From IMG/VR virus record IMGVR_UViG_3300042292_001109, positions 1 through 64,000 of that record: a stretch of DNA of 64,000 bases; one strand, given 5' to 3'. Within the stretch, counting starts at the first letter, position 1. Every line of letters starts with the position of its first letter. The stretch comes from a virus. Below the pieces are notes generated by a model. That model was given only the letters and a program-made list of their open reading frames with translations, had not been told where the DNA came from and ran no database searches. Position numbers and translations under genes: made by a program. Shown here piece by piece: positions 1 to 8,181 of the stretch.

Positions 1-1
1 T

Positions 2-1510
2 TTAAAGAGCTGTTTGAGTTACTGTTAATAATATTGACGGAGTTGCAGGACAGAACGCAGTATTAGCTGCAGAATCCAACCTTATTGTTAAATCATCAGC
101 AGCCCACATTAGTTGAACATATTCATTTGCATTTAACGATATTGTCCAATTACAAGCAAACGTCATACGAGTATTATTACCATTTACAGTTTGAGATCTT
201 GTACTATAATTTACATCAGTATTATTTTTCTTTACCCAGAAATATACATTTTTCGTACTTGAATTAGTAGAAGATAATTGGGCAGATAAAGAAAAATTAT
301 ATAATCCAGATTGAGATACAACAACACGAGAATTTGCAGATAAAGAAAACCCACTTGCGATATTTGTCACATCTAAGTCAATTGGATAAGCAGTATTAAT
401 AGCATCTATTATATGGTCAACCGTATTAGAGAATACACCATAACGCAGTCTTGGCCATATAGTAGGGCGAACTAATAGAGTTCCATCGGTTAACCCAGAA
501 CTAACAATAGCTGCAACTGATAATGCAACATTAGGTAGAGTTGGTTTAACTTTTGTCATTTTACCTGGAAGAGTAGGGTGTACCCATAGAATATCACCAA
601 CATTCCATGTTTCATTTACATCCGAACCAGTAGTATTAACATCATGTACTCTACCAAGAATTGTAGCTCTGCCACTTTGTCCAATAGGGATATCATTAGT
701 CAACACTCCAATAATATATAACGGTTCCGCATCTAAATCAGAAACCATTAATTCACATAGCGGTAAATCTGCAATAGAAGAATCGACTCCACTAAATTTT
801 ACAACATCTCCATTATGAAGAGTTGCTCCTGTATCATTATGAACTTGTATATAATTTTCCAGACCAACTTGAAGAGTTGATCCATCATTTTGGGTAACAT
901 TCAAACAGTCTTCAGTTGGGTTCCAAGATAAGGTTCCCGGAAACGGAACTACTCCCGGACCATCAGTATTTAATTGCAAATAATCTAAAACCCCAACTTC
1001 ATTTGCATTTGGATTATCAAAAACAAATTTATTAGATAATTGATTATATTTTAAATATCTACCATTAGCAATACTAGATCTATCAATATCATCTAACCAA
1101 CGAAGATTAACTTCACCGCCACCTGGACCAGCCATGGAGATTTTACTTAACCAATTTTCCATGTACTGAATTTTATCAGTCAAAGCCTTCATTTCTGGAG
1201 CAACTGCAGGAAGTTTGGGTTGATTAAACAAATCTACATTAGTTTTAAATAATCGATCATAATGCGAAGCATCAGTTAAATCATTCTTAGCAACTTTTTC
1301 TTCTATAAATTCTTCTTGGATTATTTCAGGAGGAGTTGGTTCTACAATTGGTTGTAATTCCGGATACAGTTCCGGAGTTGTATTTTCCAACAAGTTAAAA
1401 AAAGAATTATGTTTTATTTTTTCAGATAAACCTAAGATTTCTTTTTTGGGCGTGATAGATTCTCGTTTTGCTTCAGAAATCAGGTTTAAAAAATCGTTTA
1501 GTTCGTTCAT
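2..1510 (-). CDS. Virion structural protein with C-terminal jelly-roll-like domain
   Basis: The gene encodes 502 aa and is complete; its stop lies at the window edge. The N-terminus (MNELNDFLNLISEAK) has an amphipathic start followed by I-S-E, like the T4 capsid-targeting peptides cut by the prohead protease. Residues 50-130 are charged and proline-rich. A beta-rich body follows with a Gly-rich hinge near residue 128. The last 140 residues (GLYNFSLSAQL, then VYFWVKKN, then EYVQLMWAAD) resemble the C1q/TNF-like jelly-roll found at the ends of phage surface proteins. I infer a head decoration or fibre-like virion protein. The gene sits after a terminator at 1548-1573 and probably has its own late promoter (a TCTAAATA-like box lies upstream). 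Confidence 0.65.
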   Translation of the reverse strand: MNELNDFLNLISEAKRESITPKKEILGLSEKIKHNSFFNLLENTTPELYPELQPIVEPTPPEIIQEEFIEEKVAKNDLTDASHYDRLFKTNVDLFNQPKLPAVAPEMKALTDKIQYMENWLSKISMAGPGGGEVNLRWLDDIDRSSIANGRYLKYNQLSNKFVFDNPNANEVGVLDYLQLNTDGPGVVPFPGTLSWNPTEDCLNVTQNDGSTLQVGLENYIQVHNDTGATLHNGDVVKFSGVDSSIADLPLCELMVSDLDAEPLYIIGVLTNDIPIGQSGRATILGRVHDVNTTGSDVNETWNVGDILWVHPTLPGKMTKVKPTLPNVALSVAAIVSSGLTDGTLLVRPTIWPRLRYGVFSNTVDHIIDAINTAYPIDLDVTNIASGFSLSANSRVVVSQSGLYNFSLSAQLSSTNSSTKNVYFWVKKNNTDVNYSTRSQTVNGNNTRMTFACNWTISLNANEYVQLMWAADDLTIRLDSAANTAFCPATPSILLTVTQTAL

Positions 1511-1547
1511 CTATAGTACCTAAATGTATATTTAGAATATTTAGGTA

Positions 1548-1573
1548 ATAAAAAAGGGGAGCTTTGGCTCCCC
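1548..1573 (-). terminator. Rho-independent terminator (minus strand)
   Basis: A 7-bp GC-rich stem GGGGAGC/GCTCCCC with a 4-nt loop is followed on the minus strand by a T-rich run. It lies just after the stop of the 1581-1790 gene and separates that operon from the virion protein gene at 2-1510. Confidence 0.85.
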
Positions 1574-1580
1574 AAGTTAT

Positions 1581-1790
1581 TTACCAATGATCAACGCCAG
1601 TAATTGAAATCTTTAGATCACCTGTAGCTCCATTAATTTCTACATTAGGAATAACAATATCAGTTATTTTACCAATCCCGCTGCTGTTATCAACGGTAAT
1701 GTCAAGGCTTTCAGCTTCTGGAAATTTTTTTAACACTTTAGCGATATCTTCTAATTCGCTGCGATATAAAGATACTGTACTTTCACTCAT
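1581..1790 (-). CDS. Small hypothetical protein, 69 aa
   Basis: This is an acidic 69-aa protein with no recognised domain. The first 25 residues look helical (SLYRSELEDIAKVLKKFPEA) and the rest is predicted beta-rich. Its ATG overlaps the stop of the upstream gene by 4 nt (ATGA), so it is translationally coupled to it. It is the last gene of the minus-strand operon that starts with the HNH gene at 3984, and a strong terminator follows at once. Confidence 0.6.
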   Translation of the reverse strand: MSESTVSLYRSELEDIAKVLKKFPEAESLDITVDNSSGIGKITDIVIPNVEINGATGDLKISITGVDHW

Positions 1791-2629
1791 TTGAATAACG
1801 CCTTTCTTAAAATGTTAGTAGAATATTGTGCAACTAAAAATAACACATATACTCTATATTGACTAGACAAATATGCATCATGGTACAATAAATCAGCAAG
1901 AATTTTTAATATAATCTCATTACGATTAAATCCTTTACTTAATATTAATTCTTTTGTTTCTTTAGTTAACACAGCCTGACGAGCCAATTCTTTGTTAAAC
2001 TTATCTTTTGGATGCTTAAATGCAACCGACCAGTCGACCTTAGCAGTCCCGTCAGGGTATTTAGTTATAGTTGTAAGGATAGTTAAACATAAATCGCTTA
2101 AAGGACCACCTGAACCTAATTTAGCACCATTTAAATACTGAAAGTTTGTACTTGTTGCAATTTTTGATTCAACAGTTTCAACTAATTCTAACGAACTTGG
2201 CGGATATCCTAATTTATATCCACGAATTTCAATATTATCGCTCCAATTTTGTTTAAAATAAATGCCTTCTTTAGAAATGTCGGCAATAGTAAAAACATAA
2301 CTAGTATTAATTGCCATATTCATCTCAGGCAACCAGCCATTTTCCCAGCCATTTTCTCGTTCAACTTTCCGAACAACCCGAACTCGATCACCAACTTTAA
2401 ATTCACGCATATTTTCTTCCTCAACTAAGTTTAAATATTTCTCACGAAACCACTGATTAACTTTTAATCTATTATCATAAACAGCGTATAAAAATTCATT
2501 AAACACTGCATCCCAACACATACCAACAACATTAACTTGTTTACCTGCTAATGATAATTTTTCAAAAGAAAAATCAATTGAATTTTTCGGTACTTGTAAA
2601 ACTTTAACATTATCTTTTAATTTAAGCAT
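1787..2629 (-). CDS. Hypothetical protein with a KOW/SH3-like segment
   Basis: The protein has 280 aa from the ATG at 2629. A TTG 15 nt upstream would add five residues, but the ATG is preferred because it overlaps the stop of the phosphoesterase gene by 8 nt. The middle of the protein (FKVGDRVRVVRKV, about residue 75) looks like a small SH3/KOW barrel. The C-terminal half (KVDWSVAFKHPKDKFN onward) is helical. I do not recognise a family. It belongs to the operon of the HNH nuclease, the phosphoesterase and the 69-aa gene. Confidence 0.55.
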   Translation of the reverse strand: MLKLKDNVKVLQVPKNSIDFSFEKLSLAGKQVNVVGMCWDAVFNEFLYAVYDNRLKVNQWFREKYLNLVEEENMREFKVGDRVRVVRKVERENGWENGWLPEMNMAINTSYVFTIADISKEGIYFKQNWSDNIEIRGYKLGYPPSSLELVETVESKIATSTNFQYLNGAKLGSGGPLSDLCLTILTTITKYPDGTAKVDWSVAFKHPKDKFNKELARQAVLTKETKELILSKGFNRNEIILKILADLLYHDAYLSSQYRVYVLFLVAQYSTNILRKALFK

Positions 2630-3152
2630 CTCTAGTCTCAACAAATTGTTTAATTATATCTAAATTTACAGGAGTAAAATTAATTGCCTCCATAGAAACA
2701 TTATAATATCTGGTATCAGGGACTCCATCTAACATAATCATATCAGCATGTAAGTGTCCATGAATATTTAATTTCCATCTGTCTAATTGCGATGGATGAA
2801 CAGGAACATGTGTTAATACAAAATCGTGTTTCTTAATTACACCATATAAATCTTTAAAGTATTTTAGATATACTGATGGATAGCAAGAATCGTGATTACC
2901 TTTTACAAGATATTTCTCACCATTCATTTCATCTAATAATTCAAGATATTTTTTGTTAAATGTAACATCTCCTAAGAAGTAAACGATATCATTTTTACCA
3001 ACAACTGAGTTATGTTTATAAATGATAGTTTCATACATTTCTTCTAGTGTATCGAATGGACGATATCTATTGCCATTTTCATCCGTAAATTTAATAATAT
3101 TTTTGTGACCAAAATGTTGTCACTGATCTGACGCGAAAAAAATTTCAGCCAT
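2622..3152 (-). CDS. Calcineurin-like metallophosphoesterase interrupted by one in-frame TGA
   Basis: From the ATG at 3152, which has a strong Shine-Dalgarno (GGAGGT) formed by the last codons of the HNH gene, the frame reads MAEIFFASDQ, then TGA (3120-3122), then QHFGHKNIIKF and on without a break to 2622. Motifs of the phosphoesterase family follow in order: YFLGDV, GNHD, and GHLHAD near the end. The first metal motif (SDxHFGH) is where the TGA falls. Removing 6 nt (TGA plus a neighbouring Gln codon) would restore SDQHFGH. If the stop is obeyed, only a 138-aa fragment from the internal ATG at 3038 could be made, without the first metal ligands. The reading could reflect a pseudogene, a sequence error, or a short translational hop (see findings). 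Confidence 0.75.
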
Positions 3153-3156
3153 CAGA

Positions 3157-3984
3157 TTAACCTCCTTCATTTATAAAATGTAAACAAAATTTGTGTTCTA
3201 CCCAAGTTTTATCAAAAGATAGTATTTTTTTATACAATACATCTATTAAATCTATTTTATCTTCAAATAATAATTTCCTGTCAGAAAAACCTTTAGATAT
3301 ATTCATATTATGCGGAATAAATTGTAAATTAGCGGGATGCCGTAATAACTGATATGGTATTTTAAATTCATACCCAATATTTCTAGGTAAAATATGATCC
3401 CTAACCCAACCATTTGTATTATTTCTATTAAATATACCAAATAAAGTTAATTGTTCTTGTTCATATTCAGAAAAATATTCTATCATTGAACAAATCCAAT
3501 TTGCATCTTCGTAATATATTTTATATGGATCTTTGTCGATTAATGGAATCCAATAACCAAGTTTTTCCATTGTTTGTCTATGATTTTGTTTATATTCTTC
3601 GGTAAACTTTTCTTTAGATCTTATTCCTATTATAATTTTACTGTCGGAAGTATGTTTTCTAGAATAACTTTCTGAAGTTCTATGATCGTGCATCTTAGAT
3701 ACTTTTTCTTTAGAAAATTTTTTGCCTCTATTCGCTGAGCCAGCTTTATACCTCATTTCTTCAGATTCAAATCTTTTCTTAGATATTTCTGACCCAATTC
3801 TTCGCTGTTCTTCGTTCCATTTATTATTAAAATTTGGATTATTTTCTCCAGAAAATAATACTTTTTGATGTAAATCTTTACATCGCCTACAACAATAATT
3901 ATTAGGTTTAATTTGTTTTTTATATTTTAAATATTCTATATTACAATAAGAACAATTTATAATAATTTTTGAATTCCCTCTCAT
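3157..3984 (-). CDS. HNH homing-type endonuclease with zinc ribbon and NUMOD-like repeats
   Basis: The protein has 275 aa. The N-terminus has a CxxC...CxxC zinc-ribbon-like unit (CSYC near residue 11, CRRC near residue 32). It is followed by NUMOD3-like DNA-binding segments (GENNPNFNNKWNEEQ, then ANRGKKFSKE). The C-terminal part holds an HNH-type core (VRDHILPRN, then HPANLQFIPHNMNISKG). This is the usual build of free-standing phage homing endonucleases. It is the first gene after the early promoter at 4018-4046, and its final Glu-Gly-Gly codons form the ribosome-binding site of the interrupted phosphoesterase. I infer an inserted mobile gene. Confidence 0.8.
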   Translation of the reverse strand: MRGNSKIIINCSYCNIEYLKYKKQIKPNNYCCRRCKDLHQKVLFSGENNPNFNNKWNEEQRRIGSEISKKRFESEEMRYKAGSANRGKKFSKEKVSKMHDHRTSESYSRKHTSDSKIIIGIRSKEKFTEEYKQNHRQTMEKLGYWIPLIDKDPYKIYYEDANWICSMIEYFSEYEQEQLTLFGIFNRNNTNGWVRDHILPRNIGYEFKIPYQLLRHPANLQFIPHNMNISKGFSDRKLLFEDKIDLIDVLYKKILSFDKTWVEHKFCLHFINEGG

Positions 3985-4017
3985 TATTTTTCCTTTTTTA
4001 ATCGTTTATACATTATA

Positions 4018-4046
4018 ATTATAACGTATAAGGATTAATAAGTCAA
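4018..4046 (-). promoter_or_regulatory. Early sigma70-type promoter (minus)
   Basis: On the minus strand GCTTGACT, a 17-nt spacer and TATAAT are present. It reads toward the HNH gene starting at 3984 and is one of ten near-identical promoters in the window. Confidence 0.85.
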
Positions 4047-4097
4047 GCATTTGTTTAAATAAATATATAGATATAACATTCAACAAAGGAAATCAAT

Positions 4098-5798
4098 ATG
4101 TTAAGATTTAAATCTTTCCTAACTGAAGCAAAAGAAAACAGTAAAGCTGGCGCAGCCGCAAATACTAATGGAGTCAGACATGAATTGCTGACTGCAGGCG
4201 TTTTAAATCATATGTCTAAACATCATAACAGTTCAAATAATCCATATCATGGAGGAAATCATCCAAATTTATTTGAAATGGATGATAAAGAGTTAAAAGA
4301 GCATTTTGATAATCATGTTAAAAATGGACATTTTTCAGAACATTATATGCCAGAACATTATCGCGATCAAGATAATCAAATTCCAAAATCAGTTCACGAT
4401 AGATATACTCATGATTCGTTAGAACCAGAAGAACATTATAGTCATTATAGAAATGCAGTACACCACGCAAAAGAATTACATAATCATTTAGAAGAAAGAG
4501 GATACGACCCTAAATCGTTAAGTAATGTTGCATGGACTTCTGTTGATGGAAATGTTAACAGTTATATGAAAAAACATGGCAGTAATCCTGATAGAAAGAT
4601 GAATAAGGGAACTGATGATGCCGATGTTATGGCTACTATTAAAGATAAAAAAGGAAATCAAAAACCAATTGGATTAAGTTTAAAATGGGGCAGCCAAAAA
4701 AATCAAACTCCAACTGCTAAGAATAATACGCATAATACAATATTAGACGCTAAAGATTTTGGAAATGATCACGAAGATACCGTTAATGAGTTTAAAGCTA
4801 AAGCTAAAATAGAAGTAGATAATCATAAAAAACTTACACAAGGAATCTATTCCGGCGGACAAAGCGTTAGAAAACATAAATATGACCACGATGTAGATTC
4901 TCTTCGCGGAAGCCCAGATGACGAAAGATTAAAAAATAATATAAAAGCAGTAAATGATTCTTATGAAAATAAGAATCATAATGTTACAAGTCATTTAGAA
5001 AATACTTTAAATAAAATAAAAGATGGACCGAATGGACACGAACATATTAAAAATTTTGTAAGAAATAAATTACAAATTCCTAATCCAGATTTTGTTGCTG
5101 CTAGGGCGCATATGACTGTTGATAAGAATAATAATCATAATGGCCATCATTTTGAAGACCATTCAACATCATTGAATGACCATTTAAATAATGCTAATCA
5201 TTTTAAAGTAGAAAGAAGTGGCGCAACATTAAGAATCCATGCCATGGATAAAAGCGGAAATCCATTATTTTCGCATAAAATGTGGACAAAAGGTAACAGC
5301 AGAAAAAGCGATGATGTAACTAAAATTTTACATGCAACAGAAAAACCTTCACCTAAAAAAGGCAAAACCGTGAATAAAAAACAAAATACAACAGAATCTG
5401 TAATACAAATGTTAGATAAAGTCATAGATAATAATTTAGTCGAATCAACTGATTCATTTAAAGCTGTTTTATCAAGTAAAATCGCATCTAGATTACTTGA
5501 AGCTAAAAAAGCAGTTTATTCTGAAAGATATGACAAAGATTTAGATAAAAACAAAAATGGTAAATTAGACTCAGATGATTTCAAAAAACTAAGAGCTAAA
5601 AAATATACCAATAAATGCGATACTACATGTAACGAAGAAGCGATTGAAGATGCATTAAATGAAGTTTTAAATCCTTCTATGGGCGTCAAAGCATATATAG
5701 ATGATTTCATAAAATCAGATGACTCTAGATTCGAAGGCGACTCTAAAGAAAAACGCCGTCAAAGAGCTATTGCAGCATTTTATAACGACAAAAACTAA
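4098..5798 (+). CDS. Capsid-internal virion protein with nuclease-like core and EF-hand-like loop
   Basis: The protein has 566 aa and is very rich in His, Asn and Lys. The N-terminus MLRFKSFLTEAK fits the T4 capsid-targeting peptide, with L-T-E as the likely prohead-protease site. Around residues 170-200, DDADVMA followed by IGLSLKWGS resembles the D...(S)xK layout of PD-(D/E)XK nucleases and is seen in other T4-like virion proteins; this is a weak structural guess. Residues 435-470 carry a module (NLVESTDSF, SSKIASRL) shared with the next gene. Near residue 485 DKNKNGKLDSDDF reads as an EF-hand/dockerin-type calcium loop. Start: AAGGAAATCAAT before the ATG. Probably packaged with DNA. Confidence 0.65.
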   Translation: MLRFKSFLTEAKENSKAGAAANTNGVRHELLTAGVLNHMSKHHNSSNNPYHGGNHPNLFEMDDKELKEHFDNHVKNGHFSEHYMPEHYRDQDNQIPKSVHDRYTHDSLEPEEHYSHYRNAVHHAKELHNHLEERGYDPKSLSNVAWTSVDGNVNSYMKKHGSNPDRKMNKGTDDADVMATIKDKKGNQKPIGLSLKWGSQKNQTPTAKNNTHNTILDAKDFGNDHEDTVNEFKAKAKIEVDNHKKLTQGIYSGGQSVRKHKYDHDVDSLRGSPDDERLKNNIKAVNDSYENKNHNVTSHLENTLNKIKDGPNGHEHIKNFVRNKLQIPNPDFVAARAHMTVDKNNNHNGHHFEDHSTSLNDHLNNANHFKVERSGATLRIHAMDKSGNPLFSHKMWTKGNSRKSDDVTKILHATEKPSPKKGKTVNKKQNTTESVIQMLDKVIDNNLVESTDSFKAVLSSKIASRLLEAKKAVYSERYDKDLDKNKNGKLDSDDFKKLRAKKYTNKCDTTCNEEAIEDALNEVLNPSMGVKAYIDDFIKSDDSRFEGDSKEKRRQRAIAAFYNDKN

Positions 5799-5805
5799 AT
5801 AAATA

Positions 5806-5813
5806 TATAAATA
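5806..5813 (+). promoter_or_regulatory. T4-type late promoter box
   Basis: An exact TATAAATA lies 33 nt before the ATG at 5846. Confidence 0.7.
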
Positions 5814-5845
5814 ATAATTAATTAACCGTACAAGGAAATACAAAA

Positions 5846-6901
5846 ATGAGTAATTTATACAACGACCCAGATGATTTTGACCTAGATGAAGATGATTTCG
5901 AGGAAGAATTAGAAGAAGGTTCTGGTCCATACGAACTACATAATCCAAAACACCCTAAATTCAAAGCAAACTATGATAAGTTTATGAAAAAGAATCCTGA
6001 TTCTTCATTAAAAGACTTCATTAATGCACAAAAAGCTAAAGAATATAAAGGTGGAGTCGAAGAAGCATATACAGGTAGCTATGGTCGCCCTAAAAAACAG
6101 AAAAAAGATGAATTAGGTGATTTATTGCGTTTAAGAGCGCAGGAACGCAAAGATGCCGGCGAACCACCAGAAAAACATGATGCTCGTTATCTTGCCAGAA
6201 ACAAACCTGCAACTCGTCGTTCTGGTCAAGAACATGATGATATGCAAGTAACAAGAGAATCTATTCAAGGTATGATTGAAACTATATTATCAGGTAATTT
6301 AGTTGAATCTACACAATCATTTACTGATATTATCTCGTCTAAAATTGCAGCTAGATTAGAAGAATCTAAAATTGGTGTTGCTCAACGAGTATTTGGTATT
6401 CAAGAATCGCACGACGATGATGATGACAATGATCATGATGATTACAGCAAAACAATTAGTAAAATGAAAAAACCAAAAGAAGATGATGATTATAAAGATG
6501 AAAAACATGCTGAAGTAGATGATGATTCATTTAGTAAATCTCTTCATGGAAAATTAAAAACAGCTGAAGATATTGATGATAATCCATTATCTGATGATGA
6601 AAAAGAAAATCCTGATGACAAAAGAGTTCAAGCTGGATTAGCAGCTCGTGCAGCTAAAGGTGAAATGTCAAAACCAAATGCTCATAGAGATATTGATTTA
6701 AGACAAGGATCTGTTACTTTACAACATGGCGATGCAAAAAGAATTAATAGCTTTATGGCTGGATTAAAACCACAAAAAAGACAAGAAGTTATGGCTCACA
6801 TGCAAAAATCACCTAAACATTTTGACGCGGTTCATGATGTAGTTAAAAAGTTCCCCGCACCAAAACAAAATACATCAATCTATAAAGATCCAAGATCTTA
6901 A
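5846..6901 (+). CDS. Acidic virion or scaffold-associated protein
   Basis: The protein has 351 aa. The N-terminus is almost entirely Asp/Glu (DPDDFDLDEDDFEEELEE), and a second Asp-rich stretch lies near residues 190-215. Between them residues 138-178 carry a module (SGNLVESTQSF, SSKIAARLEESK) shared with the 566-aa protein; similar segments occur in several T4-like head and core proteins. Repeated acidic and basic tracts suggest a disordered DNA-mimic or scaffold role, which is inference. It has a good ribosome-binding site (AAGGAAAT), a late box 33 nt upstream and a strong terminator just after. Confidence 0.6.
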   Translation: MSNLYNDPDDFDLDEDDFEEELEEGSGPYELHNPKHPKFKANYDKFMKKNPDSSLKDFINAQKAKEYKGGVEEAYTGSYGRPKKQKKDELGDLLRLRAQERKDAGEPPEKHDARYLARNKPATRRSGQEHDDMQVTRESIQGMIETILSGNLVESTQSFTDIISSKIAARLEESKIGVAQRVFGIQESHDDDDDNDHDDYSKTISKMKKPKEDDDYKDEKHAEVDDDSFSKSLHGKLKTAEDIDDNPLSDDEKENPDDKRVQAGLAARAAKGEMSKPNAHRDIDLRQGSVTLQHGDAKRINSFMAGLKPQKRQEVMAHMQKSPKHFDAVHDVVKKFPAPKQNTSIYKDPRS

Positions 6902-6908
6902 TTGATAT

Positions 6909-6929
6909 GGGGGAGAAATCCCCCTTTTT
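6909..6929 (+). terminator. Rho-independent terminator
   Basis: A GGGGG/CCCCC stem with a 6-nt loop is followed by TTTTT, eight nt after the stop of the 351-aa gene. Confidence 0.85.
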
Positions 6930-6940
6930 AGGAAAAATAA

Positions 6941-7180
6941 ATGAAAAGTTTTAGAGAATTTCGACAATTATATGAAGGTTCAGTAAAAGACGTTCAGCAA
7001 ACAATTAAATACCATATTGGTCCAATTTTTGCTTCTGGTGCTGCGCCTGTCGAACAAAAACATATTAAAAAAGCAGTTGATGCTGTAGTAAAAGATCATA
7101 AAATGACACCAGATGCAGCTAGAAAAATGGTTGATTCTTATTGTAAGACGCCTACTATACCAAAAGCAAAAGGAGCGTAA
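6941..7180 (+). CDS. Small capsid-targeted internal protein
   Basis: The protein has 79 aa and starts MKSFREFRQLYEGS, a close match to the T4 internal-protein targeting peptide (MKTYQEFIAE type) with L-Y-E as the predicted cleavage site. The remaining 65 residues are helical and basic (KKAVDAVVKDHKMTPDAARKMVD), as expected for a DNA-associated injected protein. The function of the mature part is unknown. AGGAAAAATAA precedes the ATG, and a terminator overlaps the stop. Confidence 0.6.
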   Translation: MKSFREFRQLYEGSVKDVQQTIKYHIGPIFASGAAPVEQKHIKKAVDAVVKDHKMTPDAARKMVDSYCKTPTIPKAKGA

Positions 7181-7193
7181 AGCTCCTTTTTTT
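7171..7193 (+). terminator. Rho-independent terminator overlapping the gene end
   Basis: The stem AGGAGC/GCTCCT, a short loop and a run of seven T lie across the stop codon of the 79-aa gene. Confidence 0.8.
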
Positions 7194-7272
7194 ATTCATT
7201 ATCTTTATACAAAGTTTCAATTAAAAAATATGTGAGTATAACAGAAAACGCAGCAATCCAAAGCGAAATCAT
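7192..7272 (-). CDS. 26-aa single-pass membrane peptide
   Basis: The frame reads MISLWIAAFSVILTYFLIET and then a short charged tail (LYKDNE). A good ribosome-binding site (AAGGAGAT) precedes the ATG. The sequence is one membrane helix with an acidic end. It follows the 71-aa membrane protein gene by 9 nt, so the two are probably co-transcribed. No family is recognised; a role at the host envelope is inference. Confidence 0.5.
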   Translation of the reverse strand: MISLWIAAFSVILTYFLIETLYKDNE

Positions 7273-7281
7273 AATATCTCC

Positions 7282-7497
7282 TTATGTAAACCAATTGTAG
7301 ATCCCATAAGAATCTATTACACAGAAAAAAGAATATCGCAATTTTAATGATGCAATATTTTTACAATATGCATTTATTAAACATAATCCATGCCCTATCA
7401 AAAAGAAAATAAATGCATATTTTGTATACGGTTCAATATTTGTTGCAATTAAAGATCCAGCGATAAGAAAGTTTACAGTACCAAGCCAATTTAACAT
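7282..7497 (-). CDS. Small membrane protein, 71 aa
   Basis: The protein has two or three hydrophobic segments (LGTVNFLIAGSLIA; YAFIFFLIGHGLCLINAY; YSFFCVIDSYGIY). No family is recognised. AGGATTTT precedes the ATG. The next small membrane peptide gene begins 9 nt after its stop. Confidence 0.5.
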   Translation of the reverse strand: MLNWLGTVNFLIAGSLIATNIEPYTKYAFIFFLIGHGLCLINAYCKNIASLKLRYSFFCVIDSYGIYNWFT

Positions 7498-7538
7498 AAA
7501 ATCCTATTTTAATAATTAATCCCAATTTATTTAGTTTA

Positions 7539-7546
7539 TATAAATA
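7539..7546 (+). promoter_or_regulatory. T4-type late promoter box
   Basis: An exact TATAAATA lies about 24 nt before the ATG at 7570. Confidence 0.65.
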
Positions 7547-7569
7547 GAAGTAAAAAACTGGAGAAAGTG

Positions 7570-7806
7570 ATGAATAAAATACTAGCATATATAAAAGAAC
7601 CAAGAACTCTACAAGGCGAATATAATAAACTATTTTATGTTTATAGTCGACTAAGAGAACCAAGTAGTCATGCCGCATTAGCTGCAATATTTGCAGTATT
7701 TGGAACTAATATTTCGGATCAAATGTGGAATAATGTAATGAATGGGTTATCTGCAGTATTTGCTATAGCAGGGATATTCCTAAAAGAAGATACAAAGGAG
7801 AAATAA
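7570..7806 (+). CDS. Small holin-like membrane protein
   Basis: The protein has 78 aa from the ATG at 7570 (GGAGAAAG upstream; a GTG one codon earlier is less likely). A soluble N-terminus of about 30 residues is followed by hydrophobic stretches (AALAAIFAVFGTNI; VMNGLSAVFAIAGIFL) and a charged tail (KEDTKEK). This layout, together with the late box, is like small phage holins or virion membrane proteins. The family match is by general similarity only. The next gene starts 1 nt after its stop. Confidence 0.5.
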   Translation: MNKILAYIKEPRTLQGEYNKLFYVYSRLREPSSHAALAAIFAVFGTNISDQMWNNVMNGLSAVFAIAGIFLKEDTKEK

Positions 7807-7807
7807 C

Positions 7808-8110
7808 ATGAGTTTTTTTAGTAAAATAAAAGAGGCATTTGTTGGATTAGGTAAAGCAGCTCCAACATTAACAGCAATAGCAACAACAGTGGAAGTAGCA
7901 ACTGGTCATGCAGATTTAGTGGCTTTAACTCAAAAAGCAGGCGATGCAGCTGCAAAAGTTGGCGAGGAAGTAAATACTTCAGGAGATTTAGTTGGCGCAG
8001 TATCAGAACAAATATCTACTGTGGCGGCATCTGAAGGTGAAGCTAAAATTGCAGATGTAGCAGGTAAAGTTTCAACAGTAGCAAAAGCAGCCAAAAAAAG
8101 TAAAAAGTAA
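7808..8110 (+). CDS. Ala-rich helical protein, 100 aa
   Basis: The protein is rich in Ala, Val and Thr, with long predicted amphipathic helices and a Lys-rich C-terminus (AKAAKKSKK). It has a strong ribosome-binding site (AAGGAGAAATAAC) and sits directly after the holin-like gene, so the two form a unit under the late box at 7539. No family is recognised. A DNA- or membrane-associated virion role is possible but unproven. Confidence 0.5.
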   Translation: MSFFSKIKEAFVGLGKAAPTLTAIATTVEVATGHADLVALTQKAGDAAAKVGEEVNTSGDLVGAVSEQISTVAASEGEAKIADVAGKVSTVAKAAKKSKK

Positions 8111-8116
8111 TAATAT

Positions 8117-8148
8117 AAAAAAAGCCAGAAGTATTGCGCTTCTGGCTT
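8117..8148. terminator. Bidirectional terminator between convergent genes
   Basis: An 8-bp stem GCCAGAAG/CTTCTGGC with a 7-nt loop lies here. On the minus strand it is followed by seven T, on the plus strand by TTATAT. It separates the 100-aa gene (plus) from the zinc-ribbon gene (minus). Confidence 0.8.
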
Positions 8149-8181
8149 ATATATATAACTTATATTATTATTGTAGAATGA

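Noticed and set aside
3120-3122. TGA reassigned to Trp in this phage
   Set aside because: Other genes use TGA as a normal stop (gp48 at 36412, gp53 at 37555, rnh at 10990), so a general reassignment is excluded.
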